Shown one piece after another: positions 62,226 through 64,000 of a stretch of 64,000 nt of DNA. The first letter of the stretch is position 1, and each line of letters opens with the position of its first letter. The notes under the pieces are model-generated. The model was not told where the DNA came from. It was given only the letters and a program-made list of their open reading frames with translations, and did not search any database. This stretch comes from JACPYM01 sp031423495 (GTDB taxonomy: Bacteria > Acidobacteriota > Blastocatellia > RBC074), in contig JANPFP010000152.1 of the NCBI GenBank assembly GCA_031423495.1, forward strand, positions 1-64,000, written 5' to 3'. The position numbers were made by a program, and so were the translations under genes.

Positions 62226-62547
62226 AGGGCGGCTCCTTTCGATTGCTTGATAGACAAACACAGAGAAAGCCGAACGCAGGCTTTCGCAAAAAGTGAAACA
62301 GTCAGTCTTGTTCTTTTGGTGGTAGGTAAGTCGTTATCCCAGCAAAGCTGCCAGCATAATGGGTGAAGCACTCCGAATTTTCAAACCGATTTTACCGTTG
62401 TGCGGCAGAGTCACGCGCGCGTCTGCAACCATTCAAACCAATCGTTCCGGGTCTGATTCAAATTCGGGAAAAAGCGCGAACTCAATGCGGTCGTATATGT
62501 CAGCCAGCCGCCGAGATATAGAGTCTCGCCTGCGACGTATTTCTCAA
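62226..62547. other. Intergenic region, no intact gene supported
   Basis: 322 bases. On the - strand several short frames read plausible protein (for example IYDRIEFALFPEFESD, then after a stop ADARVTLPHNGKIGLKI), so a decayed gene is possible, but there is no start, ribosome site or family match. No repeat was seen. Confidence 0.4.
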
Positions 62548-62748
62548 CTATGCGGCTTCTGCATAGGCAGGCACTTGGCTGAGATAGGCGCGAATCTCAG
62601 CCCGCATGCGATCTATTTCGAGCAAATAGCCTTCTGCCATTGCCTGATAATTGGCAGCCGTATATTGCTGGCGCGCTTCTGCCAACACGCGCTCAAAGCG
62701 CCGGATGCGCTCTTGCGTAGCTTCAAACTGCATATCGTTCTCGATCAT
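62548..62748 (-). CDS. Small helical protein paired with the NTase gene
   Basis: 66 aa from the ATG at 62748 (ggaggtt upstream); a longer frame to 62850 overlaps the previous gene. Content is mainly helical and charged (ERIRRFERVLAEARQQY, then EIDRMRAEIRAYLSQ). Not recognised. Its ATG overlaps the TGA of the nucleotidyltransferase-like gene, so the two are translated together, as toxin-antitoxin partners often are. Confidence 0.65.
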   Translation of the reverse strand: MIENDMQFEATQERIRRFERVLAEARQQYTAANYQAMAEGYLLEIDRMRAEIRAYLSQVPAYAEAA

Positions 62749-63182
62749 TGTATAACCTCCACTATGCCGCGACGGGTTAGATCGCGTTTGGTTTGCCAGC
62801 CTTCGATCAAGTCTTCGACATTGGCAAAACTGGTGCTGCGATTCACCCAAAAAACGCTTGTCCCGAAGTGTTGTTGGGCAAGTGAGTGTGAAAAAAGAAT
62901 GCGTGTTTCTCCGGTCAACTGCTCTATGTCGAATTCCGCCGCCAGTACGAGAAAAATATCCACATCATTCGGAGCAGGTTTGTCCGTCACGTAACTTCCG
63001 TAAATGACAAACCGGTCGAGCAGGCCAGTGGCGCTGACGAGTTGGTGAATAAGTAACAACGCTGCCGTGGCACGTTGCCTTGACGGAGCGCCTTGTCCCA
63101 AACGAGCGACGACTTCAGCCAGCGTTGCCTGGTGAACTCCTTCGGGTAAATCGCCTCGTGCGTTGAAAGTTGGTAGCGGCAT
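62745..63182 (-). CDS. DUF6932-like nucleotidyltransferase-fold protein
   Basis: 145 aa. Opens MPLPTFNARGDLPEGVHQATLAEV, the DUF6932 pattern, and has the NTase signature GSYVTDKPAPNDVDIFLV with a Gly-Ser and paired Asp. A third acidic position was not identified. Members occur in phage- and plasmid-linked loci, sometimes as toxins. It is coupled to the 66-aa gene downstream and preceded at 13 bases by a small gene. Function inferred from the fold. Confidence 0.7.
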   Translation of the reverse strand: MPLPTFNARGDLPEGVHQATLAEVVARLGQGAPSRQRATAALLLIHQLVSATGLLDRFVIYGSYVTDKPAPNDVDIFLVLAAEFDIEQLTGETRILFSHSLAQQHFGTSVFWVNRSTSFANVEDLIEGWQTKRDLTRRGIVEVIQ

Positions 63183-63195
63183 TCTTTCACTCAGT

Positions 63196-63432
63196 TTACT
63201 TGCGCATCAATTCAGGATGTTTGATCGGATCGAAGCGATACTTGCCGTCTTTGTCCATGCGCCACGGATTGCTGTGTTCGCGCAGGTGCGGCAGCGTTTC
63301 GATTTCTGGGTTGAGCCGCAACAAGCTGTGAATCAAACGTCGGATGTGACGGTTGTAAAGACGCTTGTCTTGCTTCTCGCTGCGGGCTGTCCTGAAGCCG
63401 CGCATCGGGGTTTTTCTGTGTGATCTGCTCAT
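63196..63432 (-). CDS. Small basic protein, unknown
   Basis: 78 aa from the ATG at 63432, with ggagg eleven bases upstream; a longer frame to 63552 was not accepted. Basic, with RGFRTARSEKQDKRLYNRH and LREHSNPWRMDKDGKYRF. Compact proteins of this appearance are found as orphan genes in many bacteria; no function is known to me. It lies 13 bases before the NTase-like gene. Confidence 0.6.
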   Translation of the reverse strand: MSRSHRKTPMRGFRTARSEKQDKRLYNRHIRRLIHSLLRLNPEIETLPHLREHSNPWRMDKDGKYRFDPIKHPELMRK

Positions 63433-63561
63433 GTTCGTTAGTTCCTCCGCTAACGAAACGGCTTCACGCTGAACCTCCTGTTGGGTCTCGATTGAATCAA
63501 CATAGCCGCATTGTAAGTTACCGCCTTCGGCAGACAAACGAATTGATGACACGCGAAAAGA

Positions 63562-63596
63562 AAAAAGGCTGGCGCACCATGACGCCAGCCTTTTTA
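63562..63596 (-). terminator. Rho-independent terminator
   Basis: aaaaaggctggcg pairs perfectly with cgccagccttttt around caccatga, with A/T runs on both sides. It lies 62 bases after the stop of the partial TonB receptor and could also act in the other direction. Confidence 0.88.
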
Positions 63597-63657
63597 GTTT
63601 TAGTTCTAAGCGGGCTTAGAAGTTGATCTTCGCCGCAAGCTGATCGGTACGTGCTAG

Positions 63658-64000
63658 CTAGAACTCCAGCCGTCCGCCCATCGTGATGATACGTGCGCCC
63701 TGTTGCGGGCCGGTCGCCTTGCCGAAATCAGCGTTGCCAATCGTGCCATTCACACCGAAGTTCGTCCGATTGAACAGGTTGAAGAAGTCGGCGCGATAGA
63801 CAAACCGAACACGACCGTCACCGGTAAACTTGAACGTTTTCACAATCGAGATGTTCTCAGTGAAGACTGGCGGTTGACGAAAACCACCGATTGCTTGCGC
63901 TGCGGTGCCAAACTCAAACTCGCCGGGAATGCTAAAGGGAGTCGAGTTCGCAGCGCATTGGAACGAGCCGGGGCGGTTTGCAATCGCTTCCGGCTGACAA
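63658..64000 (-). CDS. Oar-like TonB-dependent receptor, C-terminal fragment (5' end beyond the window)
   Basis: The frame is open from the window edge to the stop at 63658 (about 113 residues). It ends SIVKTFKFTGDGRVRFVYRADFFNLFNRTNFG and IITMGGRLEF with a terminal Phe, the standard end of Oar-like barrels (compare the 17917 and 60089 genes). The Met at 63843 is internal. The signal and plug must lie outside. Confidence 0.85.
   Translation of the reverse strand, partial: CQPEAIANRPGSFQCAANSTPFSIPGEFEFGTAAQAIGGFRQPPVFTENISIVKTFKFTGDGRVRFVYRADFFNLFNRTNFGVNGTIGNADFGKATGPQQGARIITMGGRLEF

Overview
The window looks like a chromosomal segment of a mesophilic Acidobacteriota bacterium, probably class Blastocatellia. 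This is inferred from the gene families: three Oar-type TonB-dependent receptors with carboxypeptidase-regulatory N-termini, a PSCyt1/PSD1-type secreted protein, Tat-exported sugar isomerases and Gfo/Idh/MocA oxidoreductases, and many secreted peptidases and repeat proteins. Base composition is moderately GC-rich except for one AT-rich gene near 10-11 kb. No rRNA genes or CRISPR array were seen. One tRNA (Val, GAC) is present.

Layout. (1) 1-15 kb, accessory region: an insertion sequence with 16-bp terminal inverted repeats that has cut the end of a GIY-YIG gene; secreted BNR, NHL, M19 dipeptidase and class A beta-lactamase-like proteins; a vapBC-type toxin-antitoxin pair followed by a nucleotidyltransferase; an AT-rich gene whose C-terminus resembles a diadenylate cyclase (DAC/DisA_N) domain; a broken higA; and a PSCyt1-DUF1549-LamG-DUF1553 protein. 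(2) 15-21 kb: an Oar-like receptor and, facing away from it, a histidine kinase/response regulator pair. (3) 21-31 kb, translation block on the + strand: tRNA-Val, thrS, infC (apparent ATC start), rpmI, rplT (L20 fused to a DUF4332-like domain), pheS, DinB-like gene, PD-(D/E)XK nuclease-like gene, pheT, a ZapB-like gene and zapA. (4) 31-40 kb: M28 peptidase, secreted protein, RND pump, pseudouridine synthase, transaldolase-like enzyme, D-2-hydroxyacid dehydrogenase and a serine-recombinase remnant. (5) 40-52.7 kb, redox island: on the - strand a DmsE/MtrA-like decaheme cytochrome, an MtrB/PioB-like barrel and a monoheme cytochrome c; on the + strand two nonaheme cytochromes, a cNMP-binding/4x[4Fe-4S]/membrane protein, an FHA-transmembrane-heptaheme fusion and a ferredoxin/flavin oxidoreductase. 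(6) 52.7-62.2 kb, carbohydrate-type cluster on the - strand: MFS transporter, Uma2 nuclease, two sugar isomerase/epimerase TIM barrels, a bicupin, an Oar-like receptor and a Gfo/Idh/MocA oxidoreductase. (7) 62.5-64 kb: small accessory genes and the 3' end of another Oar-like receptor.

The redox island plausibly moves electrons from NAD(P)H or quinol through FeS and heme b carriers to periplasmic multiheme proteins, and from there across the outer membrane through the MtrA/MtrB-like conduit. The pairing of cNMP and FHA sensing modules with the electron carriers is its most unusual aspect. The carbohydrate cluster would take up an oligosaccharide or polyol through the outer-membrane receptor, import it with the MFS carrier and isomerise or oxidise it.

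A second theme is palindromic repeats: about a dozen, in several unrelated sequence families, sit between genes and often touch start or stop codons. One perfect 33-bp-arm palindrome lies inside the MFS coding sequence and is translated in frame.
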